Below are positions 33,791-43,675 of a stretch of 64,000 bases of DNA, in pieces; within the stretch, counting starts at the first letter, position 1, and each line of letters starts with the position of its first letter. Below the pieces are notes generated by a model. The model made no database searches. It was given only the letters and a program-made list of their open reading frames with translations, and had not been told where the DNA came from. Both the position numbers and the translations under genes were made by a program. The DNA comes from Uranotaenia lowii (Eukaryota; Arthropoda; Insecta; Diptera; Culicidae). The stretch lies in contig NC_073693.1 in the NCBI RefSeq assembly GCF_029784155.1, positions 159,159,519 through 159,223,518 on the forward strand. The letters run 5' to 3'.

Positions 33791-35639
33791 CCGCTCACTA
33801 CACTCCCTTTTCTGTCCACATCGCTTGGCTTGTTTGAAGAGTTCGAAATGGCCGAAACTCCATTAATTAGACGCACGACAGCCACCATCTCCATTCTGCC
33901 ACACTTGTGATTAAACATAATAGGCCTGCGTGATAAACCCACAATCTAGGCATTAGTTTAGATTCATTATAGCTGTCTCTAGGTTTCTAACCGATCTTTT
34001 TAATTCCTAGCATTATAGCTTAGCTAGTTCGTCATTTTGGCATGTCGACTGTTGAAACGAACCAATACTCAATACAGGCTGTGGGTTGATAAAAAAGCAC
34101 TATGAAGACACAATACGGGTTTCAAGTTTCACTACGAACCTGGTGTGAGTTGAATCGCTTACTTATCAGCCCGTCGTGCACTTAACAATCTTTCCACTTT
34201 GAACAGAATTATATGAATCATACTTTATTAACAGCTGAAAGTGAGACTACTAGGGTTCAGGTAGCAAATGGTCTCCTTGATGCTGCACCTTCAACTGGTA
34301 ACTTTTCGCTTAGCGTTCTTCTGTTTTGTTGGTTCATCTCGACTCTCGGATGCAGTATTCTTGAAATCATCGATCGGTAGAAGAGAGAGTAGCGATCACG
34401 AGTAATCATTCCAGGGTGGGATCTGCGTGTCTGGTTTACTTCTTTTCTCTTCTGTCGAACAGATTTGACCATGCTGTCAGGTTAGGTTGGCTTGGATGTG
34501 CTGTTTTGAATATCTTGAGCCTTAACCGGAACAGTAGCTCATGCTCAATTGATTTTTGACCTCAATTGATGTCGTTGCTCTTGTTCTGTTATGTACATAT
34601 GTTGCTAAGTTTTCTGTTGTACAATTATCGATCTATTTATCTACCTATAACCAATCTCATGCTCCTGTACCTTTCTATCAAATTTTGGGGGATTTTAATC
34701 ATTCCAAGGCTGCGTAACAAAATCCTGACACATGCTGTTTTGGAGCAGGTGACACACTTACCGAACGGCGAGCTTGGGCCTAGTGGCTCACCAGTTCAAA
34801 TCTATTGGCATAGCTCCATGGGTTCATCAGCACTCTGGCACAACGCTCTGTATCAGTTCTGATAAACGGCACCACAACTAAGCGGAGCAACACGTACAGT
34901 ATAAGCACTGACCACACTGACTTGACTCTTAGAACAAAAATTCAACCATTTTCTGTCTAATTTTTTTGTTGTCAGCTTTTGCAGGTTCGCAATACCGACG
35001 GCAGGTGGCGAACCTGAAAAATTTGACAAAAAATACCCTGTAGGAAAAATGGTCCTGTTTAGCCCGGTTTTATCGTAGAAATTGCGTGTTTTATTTTTAA
35101 AGTTGGGTGGCATTTCCTAACTGGGATAGCATTTCTTCAAATCGATCGATGCGCACTCTGGAATCGACATTGCGTACTGTTGGAAAAATGATTTTTTTTG
35201 TTTTTTTTTTTCTGGAAAAATTATCCAGAAAACGAAATCGAGTGTCCAGTCAGTATGGTCAGTGGTATAAGTCCAAGGCCCAGCTAACATGAAATCGTAA
35301 TAGAAATGATAATCCAAATCGACTGTTAAGACATTTTCAAAAGCAATCGTAAACGCGTTGGTATAGAGTGATTTTCTATCATTCATTTATGACAAGCTTT
35401 GCCCAAAAAAGTTGAATCAGATAGCAGGTTTGTCAACTCGTAAATATGTCTCCAAAAAGTTGAGAATATGCTAATTCGACATTAACAATTTGAGCTATCT
35501 TAAAGTAAACTGATTTACGATAAATGGGCGGTCCTTCAATTGATACTCACGCGCACACTCTATCCGCTCTCTCTTTCTTCCTTTGACCTGTTCATAAAAA
35601 GAAAATCTCACCTATTGAGCTATAGCGTTAATCACAACA
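33791..35639. other. No gene recognised
   Basis: Mixed-composition intron sequence. A possible tRNA-like word pair occurs near 34775-34800 (GGCCTAGTGGCTCACCAGTT, then CAAATC) but is too weak to call. Confidence 0.4.
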
Positions 35640-35644
35640 ACTAA

Positions 35645-35710
35645 TGAGATGGCATCGTGGTAAGATATAGAACAGCGATCTCGGAGGACTGGAGTTCTAA
35701 TCCTGGTCAA
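35645..35710 (+). other. tRNA-like SINE head
   Basis: The A-box-like ATGGCATCGTGGTAAGATA is followed 30 bp later by the B box GGAGTTCTAATCCTGG. The sequence does not form a full cloverleaf. Confidence 0.45.
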
Positions 35711-36146
35711 AGAAATTATGTTATTCAAATTACTAAAAATCGTTTATTTTTCTTTTTGTGGGGAAATTGAATCTGTGGCTGTGCTCGAAAGTGACGTGTT
35801 TTTTTTTCGTGCTGAAAAATTTGATTTTTCCGATATCAAAATGGACCTCAAAAGTTGCTTCAAGGCCGAACCCCGAAAATATAACACCTATATTGGCAAG
35901 TTTTATACAATCTTTTCAGCTGGTATATTTGCTCGAATAATTCTGGTTTTCCTGCGATATACCTTCTTAAATGTTTGCTGAGGAAGCCCGGGAAGTATTT
36001 AGTAACGCACATGATCGTTTACATTTGTACATGCGTTTGCTAAAAACGTTAATGCACGTGTCAAGTTTAATTTGTTGTTGATTGTTTGTATTCGGTAAAT
36101 CCGCATTTTGCTGGGTGACGAGCGAAAAATTTAAAGTGCCTTATAT

Positions 36147-36643
36147 TGCGGAAATTGCGCCTATTTAGACTCCTGTGCAAATAATTTCCACGCAGAAATA
36201 TTTTCGCACTGACGCACACATAGACAACCCGTGTCAGTTTTTCAAATCAGCCGTTGCTCGCTTCTGATTTTCGAATCACATTTCCAAACGGCATAATCGT
36301 TATTGTTTTTGCGAAAATTATTATGAAATGCGAACCAATAAGTTTAATAACGAAAATTGACCGATTAACAAATGAAAAGAAACGAACAGAAAACCGAATG
36401 CATTCTGTACATTCGGGTACAAGAATTTAAGTGGAACAAATAAATTATCATTCGGGCGTTTTTCGAATTACTGAAAAATTATCCAAAAAATTATGGATTC
36501 ACTGACAATTTCTACTGACACACCAGTCGCAATTGTTTTTAATTCAATTTTATCAAAAGATGTAAAGTATAGCGATATGTGTCATTGTCTATGTATAGGT
36601 CTGTGAGCAGATTTTACTGGTCTAAATAGGTGCAATCTGCGCA
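36147..36643. mobile_element. 497-bp miniature inverted-repeat element
   Basis: The left terminus TGCGGAAATTGCGCCTATTT (then AGAC) and the inverse of the right terminus TGCGCAGATTGCACCTATTT (then AGAC) pair with four mismatches in 24. The interior is AT-rich and non-coding. No clear duplication outside the ends. Confidence 0.65.
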
Positions 36644-37249
36644 GTTTGTTGAAGACGGCAACGGTGCGTATGAAAATTGATTTTTTGATAGAAATAATTT
36701 GGAGTAACTGAACTCTGATGTTGGTCCTTTTTTCATATAGTCCCTTTTCAACTTTTAGCACATGATAGTTTATATAAAGAATGTGATGGTGTTAGTGAGT
36801 GCGTAATTGTTACCTGTCAAATCACATTCTCTCAATAGTCTAAAAATTCATGCAATTGACAATATATTGTCCATAAGTTATGGATCACCATAACACGAAA
36901 CCAGTCCTCATATTTATTGAACGAAACCGGTATTTCTGATGAGGCTTCACTCTCATCTCGTTGATTCGAGTTACCTTGCATGAATTTGTTCAAGGGCCCA
37001 TACAGTACGTCTTTCAATTGTAAATTATAATCTCACATGACTCTATCAAACGTCATTGACTAGGTGACATATACAACAAAGTCATCAACACATAATCACT
37101 TACTTTGAGAAGCACGAGTCTTCTTTCTAAACTGTCTTTATATCTAAATGACTGACGTAGGACAATGAAAAATAATTCGCTTAAAACAATTTTCCAAGGA
37201 GGTTTTGTGAATCAGTATCGATTGCAGCTTTCTTCGCGACTTTCGTAGG

Positions 37250-37272
37250 ACGAACAATTTTCCACCGGGCGT
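37250..37272 (-). promoter_or_regulatory. Intronic complementary box, donor side
   Basis: On the minus strand this reads ACGCCCGGTGGAAAATTGTT and ends CGT. It pairs without mismatch over 20 nt with the transcript of 28280-28299 (23 bp with one G-U). It begins about 131 nt after the donor at 37403. Sequence on either side shows no homology between the two boxes, unlike two inverted copies of a transposon. Confidence 0.6.
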
Positions 37273-37403
37273 CGGTAGTCGAAACTTCAGTTTGTGGGCG
37301 GTACAAAAGGCTGACGATACAAAGGGACATGCTGGGTCTGATGTTCCCGTGCCTATCGTCGCCAACAGGCCGTGCCATAAATTATAAGCCAATTATCTCT
37401 TAC

Positions 37404-37513
37404 CTCCATGTTTTGAGCATCAGGGCGCCATACGTGAGCGAGAATCCGATTTCACGCAGCCACACACGGGCTGTACACGTGTACAAAGATGGCGGCGGGT
37501 ACATCACCACGGT
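37404..37513 (-). CDS. Class C GPCR exon: TM2 end to TM3
   Basis: This 110-nt exon has an acceptor TTCTAATTACAG and a donor GTAAGAG. It starts in phase 0 with TVVMYPPPS. It then carries the conserved Cys before TM3 (YTCTARVWLREIG) and TM3 itself, FSLTYGALMLKTW, which is a hallmark of class C 7TM domains. Its last two bases begin an Arg codon completed at 28127. The intron after it is 9276 bp. The short reading frames just downstream (37144-37392) lie inside the intron and show no GPCR character. Confidence 0.92.
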
Positions 37514-39340
37514 CTGTAATTAGAAGCAAATTACAACATAATTAATGATGGCGTGTGCGGTGCAAAGCCCAGGCAGATGTAAGCAGATGGACATCCCTAC
37601 AACGGCACAGCGCTCGGTTTGAAAAAGATGTGATAAGGCACGAGTTCTACAAAGTTACTAAGTAAAACCGGATATAATTATGGAGTGAAAACTCTTCGCC
37701 ACAATTACATCTATCTAGCGGAATAAACTTTATGTTAGGTGAGTTTCAAGTTTAAAATCAACAATATAACAATCTACCAACTGAATGGAACAGTAATGCT
37801 GAGTTTAAACATGCATTTACGCTTTGTATATAAAAAAAAGCTAAAAAAATCTCCTCAAAATAAAAAAAAATATTTTGATAAATTGCAGTCTTCGAGGTTG
37901 AACCTTTTCAGTTCCAAGCGGTGCAACCTCATTTATCATGAAAGAAAAAGAGGATCAAACGGATAACAATTACCTCAGCCATTTGAAGTGTTTCGCCATT
38001 TGCCGATTCCAGCTATGAAAAGGTCTTGGAGAGCTAGTGTCGAAAATATATACCCAAATGTGATCTATTTGAGTTTTCGAGTGGGTACTTTTCTGTGCAA
38101 TTCCGAAATCTCGTGGAAACCGAATAGAGTGGAATAACCATTAATCAACATAATGGAGCTGTTGGAAAATTTTCACTATAGAAGTTGCATGAGTTGTACA
38201 ACATTTTATCCCCCCCTGGCGATGTTAGAATCAGATGTTCAAACAAATGGAACAAATGGAAGTTTCTTAATTTTGTTTAATCAACAACTAACAAGCAAAT
38301 GTAACCGGTGGAATTTCGAAATTAAGTTTTATCGGCATGAACATCGCATCAAGACAACAACGATAGGAATTTATGATTCTAAACTTCTCAGAAATATAGA
38401 TTAACTTTTGAGCTTAGTTTCTAATTATTTCATTTGCCGTTTGTTTGAGAATTAGGATGTTTCAAAGGTAAAAATCAATCTGTTTATCTTTTTTAATAAA
38501 TTTGTTTCTTCAAAACGTTCCATGATTTAATTCGGTACATAACGCCAAAAATTTATTATTTGAAATTTGTTTGAAACGTGCCTTAAAGTGCAGATAAACC
38601 AATAAGAAACTAACAAAAACAAACAAAAAAGTTTAAAAGTTATCACAAAATCTGGTGGCCCACACTAACGTTTGTGTGAAATTTGAGGAAACATTGCTTG
38701 CTACAACATTTGTGCGGTTTCAGTTTTACTAGAGTTTTTTTTTGCATAATTCACTAGCAAACTTTTGCTACGTAAACCGCCAGAATTGAATCGCCGTCGC
38801 TCCTTCTACTACCGTTTCTTTCTCTCAACAAAACCACAAGTTAACATGGTTCCAATGCTCCTCACGGACATCGTTCCCCAAAAGCTTCCAAAAACAACGA
38901 GAACGTTTACGGAAACCATATTTGTGAGAACATGGTCCCTTTCCTTGTTGTCTAAGTTAGAAAACCGACAAATGGACAACACCCAAGGAACGAGTGGCAG
39001 CGAGGAAAAATAAGTGAATTAATTCAAACGAGCTTACAACTTGGGTAACAGTTTCCCGCTCTTCGATCGCCGGCATAAGCGAACCGAGTTTTAACCCGAT
39101 TTGCGTCGTGCATCGAGCTATTGAAATATTCAGCGAGTTTTGGTAAATTAAAATACATATTTGAAACGAAAATAAACTAATAAATTTATGTGCGCATTTT
39201 GAATATGAAACCTAGGATTTGCATTAGCTGGAGCAAAACATCCAAAGTTTGTAGTGGAATAAGTATCATAAAGGTGCTTTAAAAATATTGAACAGTGTTA
39301 AACCGTTGTAGTATTGAAATAATTTTCTTTGAGATGCATC
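37514..39340. other. Intron, AT-rich, nothing recognised
   Basis: This is the 3' portion of the 13.8 kb intron. The short open frames (37739-37966, 38153-38404, 38765-39013) have no known domain. Confidence 0.45.
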
Positions 39341-40285
39341 ATCTATCTAATCTATCTAAGGGTTCAGCGCCAATTAACTGACGCATAGGGTTGAGATAAA
39401 AGATCTCCACTGCTGGCGATCCGGAGCCAGCGTCTTCACTTGCTGCCAGCCAAGGTATTCGTCAACTGTGCGGATTTCAGCGGATAGACTACGCCGCCAC
39501 GAGTTTCTGGGCCTGCCTCTTCTTCGATGCCCATCTGGATTCCAGTCAAACGCCTCTCTGCAAATCTCGTTCTCATCTCTTCGCAGCGTGTGCTCAATCC
39601 ATCGTTACTTACGTTACCGAATCTCGATTTCTAGCGCCAATTGATGACACCGGCGATGAAGTTCCACGTTTGAGATCTAGTTGCCAGGCCACCAAGCGCG
39701 GATGATGTTCCGCAGGCAGCTATTCACAAGAACTTGCAGTTTTCGCATCGTCACCGCATATGTGCACCAAGTTTCGCGCCCGCACAACAATACGAATTTG
39801 ACGTTTAAGTTGAGGATTCGGATTTTAGTTCGTAGAGAGATCTGGTGTGAGCTTCGGAGACTCGCAAACGCAAATCGGGCTTTTCTTATCCGGGTTTCGA
39901 TATCTTCCTTGGTAGCACCATCAGGAGTTATCTGGCAACCAAGATACTGGAAACACACCACTTTCTCAACCTGTTGCTTAGCTTGGAGGGATTTCCTGTG
40001 TTGATTTCCATCGACTTGGTCTTTCCGACATTGACTTTGAGGCCTGTTACCTTGGAGCTTTCGGTGAGGTCGTCGAGTTTGCTTTGCATATTCAGTTGTA
40101 TTTGGGCGAGCACAACAATATCGTCAGCCAGGTCAAGGTCGTTCAGTTGCTCCATTGCTGAAGGATTCCTCGTAAAAGTCCCGAAGAAAAGAGACCTGAC
40201 AAAGTGCGATAACTGGCGGAGCATAACGTTGATTCGTTCAACCCTCAAAGTACTCTGCAAAGTAATCCTGAACAGGATCCAGGAG
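39341..40285 (-). mobile_element. RTE retrotransposon copy 2, 5'-truncated with inverted 5' segment
   Basis: From about 40165 down to 39361 the minus strand carries the RT C-terminal half (LNDLDLADDIVVLAQ to the zinc-finger-like tail) and a 3' tail of TAGA-type repeats. From about 40165 up to 40285 the plus strand carries an earlier part of the same gene (VKVPKKRDLT to NRIQE). The element is therefore inverted 5' of the junction, with about 390 bp missing between the pieces. The junction shares a 3-4 bp TTCC/ATCC microhomology. This is the twin-priming structure known from LINE elements. Confidence 0.88.
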
Positions 40286-40696
40286 GAGCGAAGACTCTCT
40301 AAAGGCTTCCATCTCTGAGACGTTGAATTCAATGTCAAAAGCTGAGAACAGTTGAGAACGGAAGTTGTAACGGTCGTACCTGGTTACATGTTTAATTTGT
40401 AAAGTTTATTTGTTATTTAATAAATTATTTGTTATTTATTAAATTATTTTTTATTGATTCATGAATGTGAAGATTATTGATAGTTTGTTACTATTAATTA
40501 ATTAGTATTTAGGTATAAAGTTATTATCTACTTCTAAAAATATATCAGTTAGTCAGTAGAGTCAAACTTTATAGAGCGCTGCAATTAAAAATAACGTTGA
40601 TCATCAATGATAGTTGACCTTTCTGATAGAGTAATTATTATTATTTATTCAATTTTGCAGATGCTCTTAAAACTAATTACAATGAAAATATTAAAA
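40286..40696. other. AT-rich spacer, nothing recognised
   Basis: Highly AT-rich sequence with ATTATTTGTTATTTAT runs and no coding signal. Confidence 0.5.
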
Positions 40697-41790
40697 CTAT
40701 CTTATTCTAGGTTTAAAAACAGTTTTAAAAACTTTGAAATCGAAATCAATAGATATTTCATTGAAGAGCGCACAGCATACATCCAACGGGTTGTTTCGAC
40801 CGTATTGGGTTCGTCGCAGGGAAAGTCTAAGAAAATTGCGCGTCCGGGTTGTTCCGGGAGCATTTAAAGGCAGTAGTGATAGCAGTTCTGAGCTATCCAT
40901 GTTGTTCTGCAGGAGGTCGAAGATGTAAAGCCGTTGTAGGTAAATGCGCTTTGATTCCAGTGTCGGGAAATTCAATAACAAACAGCGTTGTTCATAAGGC
41001 GGGAGGTTATGTGCGTCTATCCATGGTAGTTGACGCAGAGCATATCTGATGAAGCATCGATGTACTCTCCGACCCTGTTTACATGCACAGTCTGATATGG
41101 TGCCCAAATTTGCACCCCGTACTCCATAACACTGTGCACAAGAGCACAGAACAAAGATTTCAAACTGGAGAAGTCATTGAAAAATGATGTGTTTCGTCGT
41201 ATAAAGCCAAGAACTGCAAAGCCTTCCGCTACTGTTGCGGAGATATGCAGGGAAAAGTTTAGTTTACTGTCCAAAATAATTCCAAGGTCCTAGACAGTAG
41301 ATGTGCGATTCAAAACTGTCATTAGTACTTTATATTCTAAATTCGTAGACGAGAGATGACAGTGCACTTAGTAACATTGGGTTCCATACCTTTTTGGTAG
41401 CACCAACTTGAAAGAGTGTCTATGTCCTTTTGAAGAGCACAACAACCAACCAGAGAGGAAACCGTTCGGAAAATTTTGAGATCATCGACGTACAATAGCT
41501 TTCCTGATTCTATCATGGAGCCTAGGTCGTTTATGAAGAGAAGAAAGATCAAAGGTCCTAAATGGCTTCCCTGATGAATTCCAGAAGTGATTTAAAAAGG
41601 TTTCGAGTTAATGTTTTTCAGTCGTTTAAAAGCAGTTCGGCCTGCAAGATATGAGTTGAGCCACCAAAAAAGCCAATCTGGGAGTCCAGTTCGACGCATT
41701 TTTTCCATAGCCAGCTCGTGTGGTACCTTATCGAAAGCCTTGCTCAAATCTACATACACAGCGTAACACAGAGTAACGGCCTGGATTGAG
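40697..41790 (-). pseudogene. Jockey/CR1-group retrotransposon RT remnant
   Basis: Frame-broken minus-strand pieces in RT order. Palm A is YVDLSKAFDKVPHE (about 41750), followed by a thumb-side LNSYLAGRTAF. The active site is LLYVDDLKIFR (near 41490) after FLLFINDLGSMI. A long C-terminal part follows with IRRNTSFFNDFSSLKSLFCA, YALRQLPW and LPPYEQRCLLLNF. Frameshifts at about 41560, 41300 and 41060 and several stops show it is inactive. The upstream fingers and endonuclease are missing. The exact clade is uncertain. Confidence 0.85.
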
Positions 41791-41799
41791 AATTTCCCG

Positions 41800-42050
41800 A
41801 GGTTTAGTTCGGGATGTATCTCCTCGGTCTTATGGGAGCAGGATAGTGAAATATGGGGATCTGGGAGCAAAAACGAGCAAATAGATCGTGCTCACAAAAC
41901 CCGAATCTCCCAAGGGGTTTCGTGTAATGACGTTGTTCCGGGGAGCTAGGTCTGATGGCGCCTTCCCTGATCAACTTATCATTCAGTCCCAGTTTGCCCA
42001 CGAGTTTGGTTGTGCGCGTTTTGTTCGGGTTTCGTTTTGTGTGTTAATTT
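41800..42050 (-). repeat. Inverted copy of an LTR-element leader
   Basis: On the minus strand this matches the leader at 42752-42940: AAACGCGCACAACCAA, GGGCAAACTGGG, then ATCAGACCTAGCTCCCCGGA. The two leaders face each other, and no LTR accompanies this one. Confidence 0.75.
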
Positions 42051-42434
42051 ATTAAGTGAAGTAGGAGTTTTTTGTATAATTTAAAAATTCTTTTCGTAGA
42101 TTTCCGTTAGAAATATGCAGTGTGTAGTGTGCCAAGCAGTTATTTATCTGTGCCTAGATAAATTAAGGTAAAAGTTGCTCTTTAATTGTCATGCTCTTGT
42201 CTAACGGTAACCTTAATTGCAAAATAGCAATCGAAGCAAAATCATAGGCAAACCCCTGCGGCACTCTTCACCTCGAGACACCAGCCCGTTGGGCTAAACT
42301 TCTTCGCTGGAGTAAAAAAAACAGCAAGCTCGATCCCTCACCATATCGGCTAGAAGAAGGCTTGGAACTTCTGGTCGCTCTGCATTAGAATATTCAGTCC
42401 ACCAGGTTTCCAAGTTCGGGGAGTATTTCCGGGA

Positions 42435-43265
42435 TGAACGTTAGATTGTCCAATGATGAGAGTATTCGGGTATGGGAATTGTTGAACCATCGTGAGTCCT
42501 TGGTCGATTTGAGGCGTTGCTGGTCACGCTTCTAGTTGACAAACTTACGCTACTTTTAGGCGAAAGTTTGAGTTTGGTCGTTTCGGAGATTTCCGTAGTC
42601 TAGCTATCCTGACCCTCCTCGATTTGGGGAGCAATGCAAACGACTCGTTCAAAGGAGTCTCAACCGGGCAAACCTAGCTGTGCGGTCTCCCTTCCGGAGT
42701 GGCGCTTTTAAGCCGCACAGTATCAAATTCAGAGCAGCATCGACTACATATTGGCGCTCAAACTTAAAGAACTAAACTTTACAAGAAATTACAAACGAAA
42801 CCCGACAAAAAACGCGCACAACCAACCTCGTGGGCAAACTGGGGCTAAATGTAAGATTGTAAACCCTCAGATCAGGGAAAGCGCTATCAGACCTAGCTCC
42901 CCGGAACTACGTCATACCACGAGAACCCTTGGGGAGGCTCGGGAATGAACGTTTGGCTGTCCAATGATGAGTGTTTCGGGAATGGGTGCCGTCGAAGAAT
43001 CGTGAGTCCTTGGTCGGTTTGAGGCGTTGTGGTCACGTGTCTATGTTAGCAGACGTTCGTTGCGTTAGGCGAAAGTCTGAGTTTGGTCGTTTCGAAATCC
43101 TCGTAGGCTTAACTGTTCTCTGCCTTCCCTTGATTTGAAGAGCAATGTAAAACGACTCGTTCAAAGGAGTCTCATCCGGGAAAAACCAGCTGTGCCTTCT
43201 CCTTTCAAGCGCGGCGCTTTTTAAGCCGCACGGAAAATCAAACAATCAGAGCAGCAACGACTACA
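42435..43265 (+). mobile_element. Short LTR element (two LTRs, 197-bp interior)
   Basis: Two direct repeats, 42435-42748 and 42946-43265, both start TGAACGTT and end CGACTACA. They share GTGAGTCCTTGGTCG, GACTCGTTCAAAGGAGTCTC and CTTTTAAGCCGCAC (allowing for small differences). TGGCGCTCAAAC, a gypsy-type primer-site word, lies 4 bp after the first LTR, and a purine-rich GGGGAGGCTCGGGA lies just before the second. The 197-bp interior is only leader sequence. Either a TRIM-like non-autonomous element or an internally deleted gypsy. The LTRs differ by about 15-20 percent by eye, so it is old. Confidence 0.7.
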
Positions 43266-43675
43266 AAGTGAACATCAAGGTTGTCGAACTCACAGAAAAA
43301 TCTGTAATTTCACAGAATTTTCAGCAAATTTTTATCACAGAATCTGTGTCACAGAACACAGAATTTGGAAAAATTCACAGATTTCACAGAATTTTTGAAT
43401 TTTGAAAGGATTTCCCAAATTATAATTTTTTTGGCCTACAAAAAATTTAGATTTTAACTTCGTGATTCAGTAAAGTATGATTGGATTGGTAATTTTAATT
43501 GATTTTACTCAACTTCATTGTTAAAAAGACTCAATTTATCATGAATTTTCAATGATATTAAAGGAAATAGCATCACAGAAAACCATCACAGAATTTTTGG
43601 GTAAAATCACAGAAAGTCAGAATTTTTTTTTCTCAAATGCACAGAATTTTTTCAGCAATCTTGGTGTACATAACT
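43266..43675. mobile_element. Miniature element built of TCACAGAATTTTT words
   Basis: The left end ACATCAAGGTTGTCGAA and the inverse of the right end ACACCAAGATTGCTGAA pair imperfectly. The interior repeats TCACAGAATTTTT-like words about ten times on the plus strand. Confidence 0.5.

Noticed and set aside
37144..37392. Additional GPCR exon just downstream of the TM3 exon
   Set aside because: The TM3 exon ends two bases into an Arg codon that joins in phase with 28127 and gives a continuous class C motif. The frames here show no transmembrane or loop similarity.
38765..39013. 82-codon plus-strand frame as a host exon
   Set aside because: No splice-site context, no recognised domain, and it lies inside the intron of the minus-strand gene.
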